A stretch of 64,000 nucleotides of DNA from Halictus rubicundus (taxonomy: Eukaryota; Arthropoda; Insecta; Hymenoptera; Halictidae): NCBI RefSeq assembly GCF_050948215.1, contig NW_027488993.1, forward strand, positions 62,001-126,000. Direction: 5' to 3'. Below are positions 1 to 11,246 of the stretch, in pieces; within the stretch, counting starts at the first letter, position 1, and each line of letters opens with the position of its first letter. The notes beneath the pieces were generated by a model. It made no database searches. It was not told where the DNA came from and saw only the letters and a list, made by a program, of their open reading frames with translations. The translations under genes were made by a program, and so were the position numbers.

Positions 1-3000
1 AGGATAGGATAGGATAGAGGATACGATATAGGATTGGATAGGATAGAGGATAGAATAGGAGAGAGGATAGGATAGGATAGAGGATAGGATAGGATAGAGA
101 ATAGGATAGGATAGAGGATAGGATAGGATAAACGATAGGATAGGATAGAGGATACGATAGGATAGAGGATACGATAGGATAGAGGATACGATAGGATAGA
201 GGATACGATAGGATAGAGGATAGGATAGGATAGAGGATAGGATCTGATAGAGGATAGGATAGGATAGAGGATAGGATAGGATGGAGAATAGGATATAGGA
301 TTGGATAGGATAGAGGATAGGATAGAGGATAGGATAGGATAGGATAGAGGATAGGATAGGATAGAGGATAGGATAGGATAGGATAGGATAGAGGATAGGA
401 TAGGATAGAGGATAGGATAGGATAGTGGATAGGATAGGATAGAGGATAGGATAGGATAGAGGATAGGATAGGATAGAGGATAGGATAGGATAGAGGATAG
501 GATAGGATAGAGGATAGGATAGGATAGAGGATAGGATAGGATAGGGGATAGGATAGGATAGAGGATATGATAGGATAGGATGGAGGATAGGATAGGATAG
601 AGAATAGGTTAGGATAGAGGATAGGATATCATAGAGGATAGGATAGGATAGAGAATAGGATATAGGATTGGATAGGATAGAGGATAGAATAGGATAGAGG
701 ATAGGATAGGATAGAGGATAGGATAGGATAGAGGATAGGATAGGATAGAGGATAGGATAGGATAGAGGATTGGATAGGATAGAGGATAGGATAGGATAGA
801 GGATAGGATAGGATAGAGGATAGGATAGGATAGAGGATAGGATAGGATAAACGATAGGATAGGATAGAGGATAGGATAGGATAGAGGATAGGATAGGATA
901 GAGGATAGGATAGGATAAACGATGGGATAGGATAGAGGATAGGATATGATAGAGGATAGGATAGGATAGAGGATAGGATAGGATAGGATAGAGGATAGGA
1001 TAGGATAGAGGATAGGATAGGATAGAGGATAGGATAGGATAGAGGATAGGATAGGATGGAGAATAGGATAGGATAGAGGATAGGATAGGATAGAGGATAG
1101 GATAGGATAGAGGATAGGATAGGATAGAGGATAGTATAGGATAGAGGATAGGATATCATAGAGGATAGGATAGGATAGAGAATAGGATATAGGATTGGAT
1201 AGGATAGCGGATAGGATAGGATAGAGGATAGGATAGGATAAAGGATAGGATACGATAGAGGATAGCATAGGATAGAGGATAGGATAGGATAGAGAATAGG
1301 ATAGGATAGAGGATAGGATAGGATAGAGGATAGGATAGGATAGAGGATAGGATAGGATAGAGGATAGGATAGGATAGGGGATAGGATAAGATAGAGGATA
1401 TGATAGGATAGAGGATAGGATAGGATAGAGGATAGGATAGAATAGCGGATAGGATAGGATAGAGAATAGGATATAGGATTGGATAGGATAGAGGATAGAA
1501 TAGGATAGAGGATAGGATAGGATAGCGGATAGGATATGTTAGAGGATAGGATAGGATAGAGGATAGGATAGGATAAACGATAGGATAGGATAGGATAGAG
1601 GATAGGATAGAGGATAGGATAGGATAGGATAGAGGATAGGATAGGATAGAGAATAGGATATAGGATTGGATAGGATAGAGGATAGGATATGATAGAGGAT
1701 AGGATAGGATAGAGGATAGGATAGGATAGATGATAGGATAGGATAAACGATAGGATAGGATAGAGGATAGGATATGATAGAGGATACGATAAGATAGAGG
1801 ATAGGATAGGATAGGATAGAGGATAGGATAGGATAGAGGATAGGATAGGATAGAGGATAAGATAGGATAGAGGATAGGATCGGATGGAGAATAGGATAGG
1901 ATAGAGGGTAGGATAGGATAGAGAATAGGATAGGATAGAGAATAGGATAGGATAGAGGATAATATACGATAGAGGATAGGATAGGATTGAGGATAGGATA
2001 GGATAGAGGATAGGATAGGATAGAGAATAGGATAGGATAGAGGATAGGATAGGATAAGCGATAGGATAGGATAGAGGATACGATAGGATAGAGGATAGGA
2101 TAGGATAGAGGATAGGATAGGATAGTGGATAGGATAGGATAGAGGATAGGATAGGATAGAGGATACGATATAGGATTGGATAGGATAGAGGATAGAATAG
2201 GAGAGAGGATAGGATAGGATAGAGGATAGGATAGGATAGAAAGATAGGATAGGATAGAGAATAGGATAGGATAGAGGATAGGATAGGATAGAGGATAGGA
2301 TAGGATAGAGGATAGGATCTGATAGAGGATAGGATAGGATAGAGGATAGGATAGGATAGAGGATAGGATAGGATAGAGAATAGGTTAGGATAGAGGATAG
2401 GATATCATAGAGGATAGGATAGGATAGAGAATAGGATATAGGATTGGATAGGATAGAGGATAGAATAGGATAGAGGATAGGATAGGATAGAGGATAGGAT
2501 AGGATAGGATAGGATAGAGGATAGGATAGGATAGAGGATAGGATAGGATAGGATAGGATAGAGGATAGGATAGGATAGAGGATAGGATAGGATAGTGGAT
2601 AAGATAGGATAGAGGATAGGATAGGATAGAGGATAGGATAGGATAGAGGATAGGATAGGATAGAGGATAGGATAGGATAGAGGATAGGATAGGATAGAGG
2701 ATAGGATAGGATAGAGAATAGGTTAGGATAGAGGATAGGATATCATAGAGGATAGGATAGGATAGAGAATAGGATATAGGATTGGATAGGATAGAGGATA
2801 GAATAGGATAGAGGATAGGATAGGATAGAGGATAGGATAGGATAGAGGATAGGATAGGATAGAGGATAGGATAGGATAGATGATTGGATAGGATAGAGGA
2901 TAGGATAGGATAGAGGATAGGATAGGATAGAGGATAGGATACGATAGAGGATAGCATAGGATAGAGGATAAGATAGGATAGAGAATAGGATAGGATAGAG

Positions 3001-3385
3001 GATAGGATAGGATAGAGGATATGATAGGATATCATAGGATAGAGGATAGGATAGGATAGAGGATACGATATAGGATTGGATAGGATAGAGGATAGAATAG
3101 GAGAGAGGATAGGATAGGATAGAGGATAGGATAGGATAGAGGATAGGATAGGATAGAGAATAGGATAGGATAGAGGATAGGATAGGATAGAGGATAGGAT
3201 AGGATAGAGGATAGGATAGGATAGAGGATAGGATAGGATAGGATAGGATAGAGGATAGGATAGGATAGGATAGGATAGAGGATAGGATAGGATAGAGGAT
3301 AGGATATGATAGACGATAGGATATAGGATTGGATAGAATAGAGGATAGGATAGAGGATAGGATAGGATAGAGAATAGGATAGGAT

Positions 3386-5967
3386 AGAGCATAGGATAGG
3401 ATAAACGATAGGATAGGATAGAGGATACGATAGGATAGAGGATACGATAGGATAGAGGATAGGATAGGATAGAGGATAGGATACGATAGGATAGAGGATA
3501 GGATAGGATAGAGGATAGGATCTGATAGAGGATAGGATAGGATAGAGGATAGGATAGGATGGAGAATAGGATATAGGATTGGATAGGATAGAGGATAGGA
3601 TAGGATAGGATAGAGGATAGGATAGGATCGAGAATAGGTTAGGATAGAGGATAGGATATCATAGAGGATAGGATAGGATAGAGAATAGGATATAGGATTG
3701 GATAGGATAGCAGATAGTATAGGATAGAGGATAAGATAGGATAGAGGATAGGATAGGATAGAGGATAGGATAGGATAGGATAGGATAGGATAGGATATAG
3801 GATAGGATAGGATAGAGGATAGGATAGGATAGTGGATAGGATAGGATAGAGGATAGGAAAGGATAGAGGATAGGATATTATAGAGGATAGGATAGGATAG
3901 AGGATAGGATAGGATAGAGGATAGGATAGGATAGAGGATAGGATAGGATAGAGGATAGGATAGGATAGAGGATAGGATAGGTTAGAGGATAGGATAGGAT
4001 AGAGGATAGGATAGGATAGAGGATAGGATAGGATAGAGGATAGGATAGGATAGAGGATAGGATAGCATGGAGAATAGGATATAGGATTGGATAGGATAGA
4101 GAATAGGATATAGGATTGGATAGGATAGAGGATAGAATAGGATAGAGGATAGGATAGGATAGAGGATAGGATATGATAGAGGATAGGATAGGATAGAGGA
4201 TAGGATAGGTTAGAGGATAGGATAGGATAGAGGATAGGATAGGATAGAGAATAGGATAGGATAGAGGATAGGATAGGATAGAGGATACGATATAGGATTG
4301 GATAGGATAGAGGATAGAATAGGATAGAGGATAGTATAGGATAGAGGATAGGATAGGATAGAGGATAGGATAGGATAGAGGATAGGATAGGATAGAGGAT
4401 AGGATAGGATAGAGGATTGGATAGGATAGCGGATAGGATAGGATAGAGGATAGGATAGGATAGAGAATAGGATAGGATAGAGGATAGGATAGGATAGAGG
4501 ATAGGATAGGATAGAGGATAGGATAGGATAGAGGATAGGATAGGATAGGATAGGATAGAGGATAGGATAGGATAGGATAGGATAGAGGATAGGATAGGAT
4601 AGAGGATAGGATATGATAGACGATAGGATATAGGATTGGATAGAATAGAGGATAGGATAGAGGATAGGATAGGATAGAGAATAGGATAGGATAGAGCATA
4701 GGATAGGATAAACGATAGGATAGGATAGAGGATACGATAGGATAGAGGATACGATAGGATAGAGGATAGGATAGGATAGAGGATAGGATACGATAGGATA
4801 GAGGATAGGATAGGATAGAGGATAGGATCTGATAGAGGATAGGATAGGATAGAGGATAGGATAGGATGGAGAATAGGATATAGGATTGGATAGGATAGAG
4901 AATAGGATAGGATAGGATAGAGGATAGGATAGGATCGAGAATAGGTTAGGATAGAGGATAGGATATCATAGAGGATAGGATAGGATAGAGAATAGGATAT
5001 AGGATTGGATAGGATAGCAGATAGTATAGGATAGAGGATAAGATAGGATAGAGGATAGGATAGGATAGAGGATAGGATAGGATAGGATAGGATAGGATAG
5101 AGGATAGGATAGGATAGAGGATAGGATAGGATAGTGGATAGGATAGGATAGAGGATAGGAAAGGATAGAGGATAGGATATTATAGAGGATAGGATAGGAT
5201 AGAGGATAGGATAGGATAGAGGATAGGATAGGATAGAGGATAGGATAGGATAGAGGATAGGATAGGATAGAGGATAGGATAGGTTAGAGGATAGGATAGG
5301 ATAGAGGATAGGATAGGATAGAGGATAGGATAGGATAGAGGATAGGATAGCATGGAGAATAGGATATAGGATTGGATAGGATAGAGAATAGGATATAGGA
5401 TTGGATAGGATAGAGGATAGAATAGGATAGAGGATAGGATAGGATAGAGGATAGGATATGATAGAGGATAGGATAGGATAGAGGATAGGATAGGTTAGAG
5501 GATAGGATAGGATAGAGGATAGGATAGGATAGAGAATAGGATAGGATAGAGGATAGGATAGGATAGAGGATACGATATAGGATTGGATAGGATAGAGGAT
5601 AGAATAGGATAGAGGATAGTATAGGATAGAGGATAGGATAGGATAGAGGATAGGATAGGATAGAGGATAGGATAGGATAGAGGATAGGATAGGATAGAGG
5701 ATTGGATAGGATAGCGGATAGGATAGGATAGAGGATAGGATAGGATAGAGGATAGGATAGGATAGAGGATAGGATACGATAGAGGATAGGATAGGATAGA
5801 GGATAGGATAGGATAGAGGATAGGATAGGATAGGATAGAGGATAGGATAGGATAGAGGATAGGATATGATAGAGGATAGGATATAGGATTGGATAGAATA
5901 GAGGATAGGATAGAGGATAGGATAGGATAGAGAATAGGATAGGATAGAGCATAGGATAGGATAAACG
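3386..5967. repeat. Tandem higher-order repeat, about 1.25-1.3 kb per copy
   Basis: The marker AGAGCATAGG followed by ATAAACGATAGG begins at 3386, 4693 and 5946, spacings of 1307 and 1253 bp. The intervening sequence carries the same variants in the same order: GATCTGATAGAGG, TCGAGAATAGGTT, a GGAAAGG variant, TATTATAGAGG, AGCATGGAGAAT and ATATAGGATTGG. Copy-to-copy differences are mostly gains or losses of 5- and 7-mer units. The third copy is broken by the LINE just after its marker. Related copies with the same marker begin at 25410 and 26641. I infer unequal exchange or amplification of multi-unit blocks. Confidence 0.8.
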
Positions 5968-5988
5968 ATAGGATAGGATAGAGGATAC
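5968..5988. repeat. Target-site duplication, left copy
   Basis: These 21 nt, from ATAGGATAGG to GAGGATAC, immediately precede the first non-satellite base of the LINE. They are repeated exactly at 11511-11531, directly after the poly(A) tail. The paralogous unoccupied site at 26663-26683 holds the sequence once, with matching flanks on both sides. This supports a true duplication made on insertion rather than accidental satellite similarity. The first A is ambiguous with the poly(A) tail, and one further G could be added at the other end, so the length is 20-22 nt. Confidence 0.75.
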
Positions 5989-5989
5989 G

Positions 5990-7894
5990 GGGAAGCGGCC
6001 CCGGCTGGAGCCGTCCGTGGCAGGAGGGGGGCTGCAGACGCGCAGCGGGAGGGTCGTCGGGGGGACCACTGAGGAGGGCTCCTCGGGGGCGGGTGCTGAG
6101 CAGGTGCTCAGCGACCGCGCCGAGAGGGGCCAGCTCCACAAAATCGCGGAGCTAATGGAGTCCGCGGGGAAGCTGCCGACGGCGCAGCTGGCGGAGGAGG
6201 TGGAGGACGCGATGAGACGTGTGGAGGGCGTCTCCACCGTCTCCAGGGGCCTCAAGGGCAGTTTTGCCAAGGAGCTCAGGGATTGCTCCGCGCTGGCCAG
6301 GGCCTATTGCACTACGCTGGTGCAGCGGGCATACACTGGCACGGCGTGGGGCAATAGCCAGGAGGTCGCCCGTCTCCGCCAGCAGACCGAGGCCCTCGCC
6401 AAGGAGGTACAGGACCTCCGGGCGAGGCTTCGCGTCGCGGGGGCGGAGAAGCGGGCGGTCGCGGGAAAGACGGCCCCTGGGGCGGTACCCTCCGCCTCCT
6501 CAGGCGGGACCGCGGGGACGGGACCGGTGGCGGAAGCGGCGACGCGGGCGGCGGAGGGGGCGGGGGTACTGGACCCTCAAGCCCTTCTCCTCCGCGTCGA
6601 CGCGATGGTGGCGGCCAGGAATGCCGAGCTGGAAACGAGAATGGAGAATCGTTTCCGGGCAATCCTGGCCGGGATGGTTCCGGCTCTCCAGGGCAGGGGG
6701 GGAGGGACGCGTGATGCCCCGCCGGTGGCTTCTCCGCCGGCGGTGGTCGAAACCAGGAGGACTGGGCCGGTGGTGGTGTCCAGCGCCGGGGTGGTGCCAC
6801 CCGTGGACATCCCGCCGCCGGTCGACCCAGCCTCCTGGTCGGTGGCGAAGTCGAGGTCCGCGAGGAAGGCGGAGAGGAGGCGGGCAGCGGCGGAGGAGAG
6901 GGCGGCCATAGCCCTCGCCGCCGAGTCGGCGGCCGCTGCTTCGGCGAAACGGAGGACGGCGACCGGGGGTTCGGCGGTCGGCACGCGAAAGGGGGCCGGC
7001 GCGATCACGGCGAAGCCGTCAAGTGGGAGGGTTGTTGCCCTGGGGCGCGCCCCCAAGTCCGGGGCCGTGGCGATCACGATCCCCGAGAGCTGTAAGCTCA
7101 CCTACGCGGGAGTGATCGCCAGGGCCAGAGAGGCAATAGACCTCAAGGCGCTGGGGATTGAGTCGGGGGTGCTCCCCAGGAGGACCAAGACGGGGGGGAT
7201 CCTCCTGGAGGTAAAGGGCCCGGAGGGCCAAGAGAAGGCACGGGCCCTCTCCACGAGGGTCTCTGAGGCCTTACAAGGGACTGGGGTTAAAGTCGTCCAG
7301 GCCGTCAAGCGAGGCGAGTTGCGCGTCGCTGGCCTGGACGACTCGGTTAGCGCAAGGGAGGTCGCGGCGGCACTTGCGGCTGCGGGGGGGTGCTCGGAGG
7401 CCGAGTTCCGGGTCGGAGAGATCCGGAGGTCCGCCTCTGAGCGGGTGCTGGGCTCCTGTTGGGCCCAGGGCCCCCTCGCGGCCGTCAGGAAGGTGGTGGC
7501 GGGGGGCCGGCTGCTGGTCGGCTGGTCCTCGGCGCGGGTGGAGGCACTGAGGGAGCGACCCCTTCAGTGCTTCCGCTGCTTGGAGACGGGGCACACGCGG
7601 TCGACCTGTAAAAGCACGGTCGACAGGAGCGCGAGGTGCTATCGGTGCGGTGCGACCGAGCACCGCGCCTCGGCCTGTGGGGCTGCCCCCAGATGCCCGC
7701 TCTGCGCGGATCTGGGGAGGCCCTCGAACCACAGGTTCGGGGCCAAAGCGTGTGCCCCGGCTCCGAGGAGGGGTCGCGCGGCGGTGAAGGGAAGAGGGGA
7801 AAAGTCGGCGGCTGCACCCGCGCAGCAGCAGCCGACTACACCGGGGGCCCAGTCCCCCCAGGGGGGGGAGCCTGCAGAGCAAATGTCAGGGTAG
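5990..7894 (+). CDS. LINE ORF1 (Gag-like RNA-binding protein), 5' end missing
   Basis: ORF1 proteins of R1-clade LINEs coat the element RNA and carry it to the chromosomal target. The frame is open from the left junction and ends at TAG 7892-7894. The first ATG is at 6155; a GTG at 6017 is unlikely to be a eukaryotic start, so the true N-terminus is probably lost. Visible in order are a heptad-rich, probably coiled-coil stretch (about 6353-6440), a second charged helical stretch (about 6580-6690), a long Ala/Gly/Arg-rich linker, a conserved region starting TYAGVIARAREAIDL near 7100, and three zinc knuckles. These are CX2CX4HX4C at 7568-7609, CX2CX4HX4C at 7637-7678, and a longer CX2CX8HX6C at 7694-7753. 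The C-terminus is basic and Gln/Pro-rich. About 635 codons remain. ORF2 follows at once in the same frame. Confidence 0.9.
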   Translation, partial: GKRPRLEPSVAGGGLQTRSGRVVGGTTEEGSSGAGAEQVLSDRAERGQLHKIAELMESAGKLPTAQLAEEVEDAMRRVEGVSTVSRGLKGSFAKELRDCSALARAYCTTLVQRAYTGTAWGNSQEVARLRQQTEALAKEVQDLRARLRVAGAEKRAVAGKTAPGAVPSASSGGTAGTGPVAEAATRAAEGAGVLDPQALLLRVDAMVAARNAELETRMENRFRAILAGMVPALQGRGGGTRDAPPVASPPAVVETRRTGPVVVSSAGVVPPVDIPPPVDPASWSVAKSRSARKAERRRAAAEERAAIALAAESAAAASAKRRTATGGSAVGTRKGAGAITAKPSSGRVVALGRAPKSGAVAITIPESCKLTYAGVIARAREAIDLKALGIESGVLPRRTKTGGILLEVKGPEGQEKARALSTRVSEALQGTGVKVVQAVKRGELRVAGLDDSVSAREVAAALAAAGGCSEAEFRVGEIRRSASERVLGSCWAQGPLAAVRKVVAGGRLLVGWSSARVEALRERPLQCFRCLETGHTRSTCKSTVDRSARCYRCGATEHRASACGAAPRCPLCADLGRPSNHRFGAKACAPAPRRGRAAVKGRGEKSAAAPAQQQPTTPGAQSPQGGEPAEQMSG

Positions 7895-10168
7895 GCTGTT
7901 TTCAGGCCTATTCCGGTTCTGCAGGCGAACCTCAACCACTCGCGTGCGGCCCAGGACTTGTTTGTCCAGGCCGTGCGCGAGCGGGGGACTGGGTTGGCAG
8001 TGGCGGCGGAGCCGTACTCCGTTCCCGATCACCCCTTCTGGGTGGGGGACGAGGCCGGCTCCGTCGCCATAGTGGCGGAGGGCCGCCGCGGGTCCCCGTC
8101 GATCTCCCTTCTGGAGAGAGGCGAGGGATTCGTGGCGGTGCGGTGGGGGGACATCGCGGTCGTCGGAGTTTATATCTCGCCGAGCCGTGGCCTCGATCAT
8201 TTTCGGGGGTTCCTGGGCGGGCTGAGTAGCTGCATCGCGCGGTGCAGCGCCCGTCCGGTTCTCGTCCTGGGAGACTTCAATGCCCACGCGGTATCGTGGG
8301 GGAGTCCCAGGACGACCACTAGGGGAAGCGAGGTGTTAACCTGGGCGTCCGGCCTGGATCTCCGGTTGATTAACCGGGGATCCACGCCGACGTGCGTGCG
8401 GCCGCAGGGTGTCTCTATTGTCGATCTGACATGGGGGACGCCGTCGGCCGTGCGCCGAGTGTCGGGATGGAGGGTGGCGGAAGAACTAGAGCTGGCCTCT
8501 GACCACACGCCCATAGTCATGGACGTGTGGCCCGCCGCCCTCTACGCGCGGGATTCCCGGCACGGCCAGGTGGACCGACGGCCGCGATGGGCGTGGAGCA
8601 GGGCGGACGAGGACCTGTTCCGGGCCGCTGTCGCCGCGGTAACGTGGGGGGGGCCCCAGCCGGCTGGGGGGGCACCGGCGCGCGGGGCGGAGCGGCTCCG
8701 GGAGGTGATGACGGCGGTGTGCGACACCGCGGTGCCCCGGAGCCGGTCCGACCATAGAAGGGCGGCATACTGGTGGTCCGCGGGCATTGCAGAGCTTCGG
8801 CGTGCCTGCAATGCCGCGCGGCGCCAGTATGGCCGAGCGCGCAGGAGGCGCGACGACGAGGAGGCGAGGCTCCACGGGGAGTACCGAGCCGCGCTCGGGA
8901 CTCTCCGGAGGGCCATCGCGAAGGCCAAGGCGGACGCGTGGTCGGAGCTCGTCGGCACGGTGGACGCGGATCCGTGGGGGCGCCCGTATAAGCTTGTAAT
9001 GAGCAAGCTGCGCGCGTGGGCCCCCCCACTGACGGAATCGATGGACCCTCCCTTACTCGAGGAGGTGGTGACGTCTCTCTTCCCGCGTGAGGGGGGACAG
9101 CGACACCGCCTCCATCCGGGCCAGGAGCCTCTCTCCTGGTCCGCGGAGTGGGAGGTGTCAGCCGGCGAGCTCGGGGAGGCGGTGACCAGGGCCCGTCGGG
9201 TGGGCCGCAAGGCCCCGGGTCCTGACGGGGTGTCGGGCCGCGCGTTGGTCTTGGCATTGGAGGGGGGGCTCGCTCCCGAACTCAGGCGGCTGTTCAACAG
9301 TTGTCTGAGGGAGGGAGTGTTCCCCCCACTATGGAAGTCGGGCAGGCTGGTCCTCCTTCCAAAGGCGGGCAAGTCCCGGGACTCGCCCTCCGGGTACCGG
9401 CCAATTTGCTTGCTGGACGAGGCGGGGAAGTTGTTCGAGCGCGTTCTCGTTGGACGCCTCGTCCGGCACCTGTCGGGGGGAGGAGTCCCCGATCTGAGCG
9501 AGGCGCAGTTCGGCTTCCGGGGGGGTCTCTCCACCGTCGACGCAATTCGGCGGGTGAGGGCTCTCTCGGAGGCCTGTACGGAGGGGGGCGGTGTTGCGTT
9601 GGCGATCTCCTTGGATGTCGCCAACGCGTTCAACACCGTCCCCTGGGATAGAATTTCGGAGGCCCTGGTCTTCCACCAGGTGCCTCCGTACCTTAGGAGG
9701 GTGATCGGGGACTATCTCTCCGACAGGAGCATAGAATATCCTGGCCGGTACGGGATGATTCGCAGGAGCGTCGTGCGGGGGGTTCCACAGGGCTCGGTGT
9801 TGGGCCCGTTGCTGTGGAACCTCGCGTACGACAGCGTCCTGCGGGAGGGGATGCCTCCCGGTGTCAGCCTAACGTGTTACGCCGATGACACGTTGGTGCT
9901 TGCCACCGGGAGGTATACGAAGGAGGCCGTCTGCCTGGCGGAGCGCGGCGCGTGGCGCGCGGTACGCGCGATCCGGTCTCTGGGCCTAGAGGTGTCCGTC
10001 GCTAAGACCAGGGCCATGTGGTTTTACCACCGGGCCCGGCTGGCGGCGCCTCCCCAGTGCTGGATCGCCGTGGGGGGGGGGGAGCGGTCGAGGTCGGGTT
10101 CCAGATGCGGTACCTGGGACTCGAGCTCGACGGCCTGTGGCGTTTCTGCCGCCACATCGAGTCGCTAG
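7895..10168 (+). CDS. LINE ORF2, main part: APE endonuclease and reverse transcriptase
   Basis: The endonuclease nicks the target DNA, and the RT copies the element RNA from that nick. Translation from 7895, directly after the ORF1 stop, gives the endonuclease N-terminal motif LQANLNHSRAAQDL at once. The catalytic motifs look intact: EPY (8009-8017), GDFNAH (8270-8287), SIVDLTW, and SDHTPI (8498-8515). The RT follows with GRKAPGPDGVSG (about 9203-9240), GYRPICLL, QFGFRGGLST, motif A LDVANAFNTV (Asp codon 9614-9616), motif B RGVPQGSVLGP (from 9776) and motif C YADD (9878-9889). No ATG lies between the ORF1 stop and codon 7958 (TTG). The next in-frame ATG, near 8519, is past the endonuclease core. 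Expression therefore probably depends on readthrough or reinitiation. This frame stops at 10166-10168, soon after the 11-G run. Confidence 0.92.
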   Translation, partial: AVFRPIPVLQANLNHSRAAQDLFVQAVRERGTGLAVAAEPYSVPDHPFWVGDEAGSVAIVAEGRRGSPSISLLERGEGFVAVRWGDIAVVGVYISPSRGLDHFRGFLGGLSSCIARCSARPVLVLGDFNAHAVSWGSPRTTTRGSEVLTWASGLDLRLINRGSTPTCVRPQGVSIVDLTWGTPSAVRRVSGWRVAEELELASDHTPIVMDVWPAALYARDSRHGQVDRRPRWAWSRADEDLFRAAVAAVTWGGPQPAGGAPARGAERLREVMTAVCDTAVPRSRSDHRRAAYWWSAGIAELRRACNAARRQYGRARRRRDDEEARLHGEYRAALGTLRRAIAKAKADAWSELVGTVDADPWGRPYKLVMSKLRAWAPPLTESMDPPLLEEVVTSLFPREGGQRHRLHPGQEPLSWSAEWEVSAGELGEAVTRARRVGRKAPGPDGVSGRALVLALEGGLAPELRRLFNSCLREGVFPPLWKSGRLVLLPKAGKSRDSPSGYRPICLLDEAGKLFERVLVGRLVRHLSGGGVPDLSEAQFGFRGGLSTVDAIRRVRALSEACTEGGGVALAISLDVANAFNTVPWDRISEALVFHQVPPYLRRVIGDYLSDRSIEYPGRYGMIRRSVVRGVPQGSVLGPLLWNLAYDSVLREGMPPGVSLTCYADDTLVLATGRYTKEAVCLAERGAWRAVRAIRSLGLEVSVAKTRAMWFYHRARLAAPPQCWIAVGGGERSRSGSRCGTWDSSSTACGVSAATSSR

Positions 10169-11073
10169 TGCCCCGGGCGGAGAGGGCGACCGCTGCGCTC
10201 GGTCGTCTTCTCCCGAATCTCGGGGGACCCTGTGGACGGGTGCGTCGCCTGTTCGCGGTGGTGGTGCGGGTTTTAGTCCTGTACGGAGCCCCTGTGTGGG
10301 CGTACGATGTCTTGGCCGGGGGGCGTAGCGGTGTGCGAGCACTGCTGCGCCGAATCGAGCGCAGGCTGGCCATTGGCATCGTGCGGGGGTATCGCACCAT
10401 CTCTTACGCGACGGCGATGGTGATGTCGGGGCTTATCCCCCTCGAGCTGGAGGCCCGCGTGTTGTCGGACGTGCACGGGTACGCCAGGGACCTCCAGCGG
10501 AGGGGGATGGCTCCGGATCGGGTGGCGCTCGATGTGGCGGAGTACAGGGGCCGCGCTCGGCGGGCCGCCGCCCGGGAATGGCGCGAAAGCCTTCACGGGA
10601 CGGAGGAAGGAGGGAGGCGGGCCGTTCGGGCCATCCTCCCCGTGTTCGACCGGTGGAACAGGGGATGGATGGGGCATAGGGTCTCCTACCGAGTGACGCA
10701 GGTGATGACCGGGCACGGCTGCTTCGGTGTGTACCTGTGTCGCATCGGGCGGGAGGCCGAGGAGGCGTGTCACCACTGCGGCGAGTCGCGGGACACGGCG
10801 CAGCACACTCTGGAGGAGTGTCCAGCGTGGGCGGGTGAGCGCCGTGCTCTGCGGCGCGCAGTGGGCCATGACCTCTCGCTTCCGGCTGTCGTCTCGGCGG
10901 CAGCGGGCGGCGAGGGGGCGTGGAGAGGGTTCGCCTCCTTCTGTGAGCAGGTAATGCTGCAGAAGGAGGCTGCGGAACGGGGTCGTGAGCGAAATCACGA
11001 TCCCGGCCGAAGGGGTGGGAGAAGGAGACGCAGGGCACGCCCCGGGGGCGTGCCTCCGTTGCGGCGTCCTTAA
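10072..11073 (+). pseudogene. LINE ORF2, 3' part in the -1 frame (RT thumb and C-terminal zinc knuckle)
   Basis: After the 11-G run at 10072-10082 the R1-type homology continues in the frame one base back. It gives MRYLGLELDG (from 10105, RT motif E/thumb), then GRLLPNLGGP, ALYGAPVWA-like LYGAPVWAYD, IVRGYRTISYA and a C-terminal CCHC motif CX2CX8HX4C at 10768-10821. It ends at TAA 11071-11073. The two frames overlap at 10018-10168. Joining needs one extra base, two fewer bases, or a -1 ribosomal slip at the G run. A length change in the homopolymer, either real mutation or sequencing error, is the simplest cause. ORF2 from 7895 to 11073 spans about 1,060 codons, normal for the R1 clade, so little else is missing. 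Confidence 0.88.
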
Positions 11074-11246
11074 CGCGGGCGGGGGCGCCCTTGGTGATCT
11101 CGAGGCGGGGGACCGACGGTCTCCTTATACTCGGTTGCCAATGGCGTCCCCGGAGGCCGTCGGACGTCTTGGGCGGGGGCCCGGACGTCCATCGGGCGGC
11201 CTAAATGGGGGGGAAGGCTTCACGTCGTCCGTTGCGTGGCGCCTTC

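Larger units (their letters stand above)
1..5988. repeat. Satellite array, left arm (domain A)
   Basis: This is continuous simple satellite. The commonest unit is the 17-mer AGGATAGGATAGAGGAT, made of two AGGAT 5-mers and one AGAGGAT 7-mer. Diagnostic variants recur at intervals: AAACGATAGG, GAGGATACGATAGG, GGATATCATAGAGG, GATCTGATAGAGG, ATATAGGATTGG and AATATACGATAG (first at 1961). The plus strand is purine- and G-rich, and C appears only inside these variants. The same variants continue after the LINE, so this arm and domain B were one array before the insertion. I see no gene, promoter or RNA gene here; the long minus-strand open frames come from the repeat having no stop codons. The array starts before base 1. 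Confidence 0.95.

Noticed and set aside
609..5960. Long minus-strand open frames such as 609-1268, 2385-3392 and 3878-4699
   Set aside because: They are translations of the satellite complement, which lacks stop codons by composition. The peptide simply repeats SYPLSYPIL and changes register with 5- and 7-mer indels.
5284..6270. Minus-strand open frames crossing the left LINE junction (5284-6270, 5495-6139)
   Set aside because: These are chance fusions of satellite translation with the antisense of ORF1. They exist only because of the insertion and have no recognisable domain.
10072..10082. Programmed ribosomal frameshift site
   Set aside because: A homopolymer length change or sequencing error explains it more simply, and R1-clade ORF2 is normally a single uninterrupted frame here.
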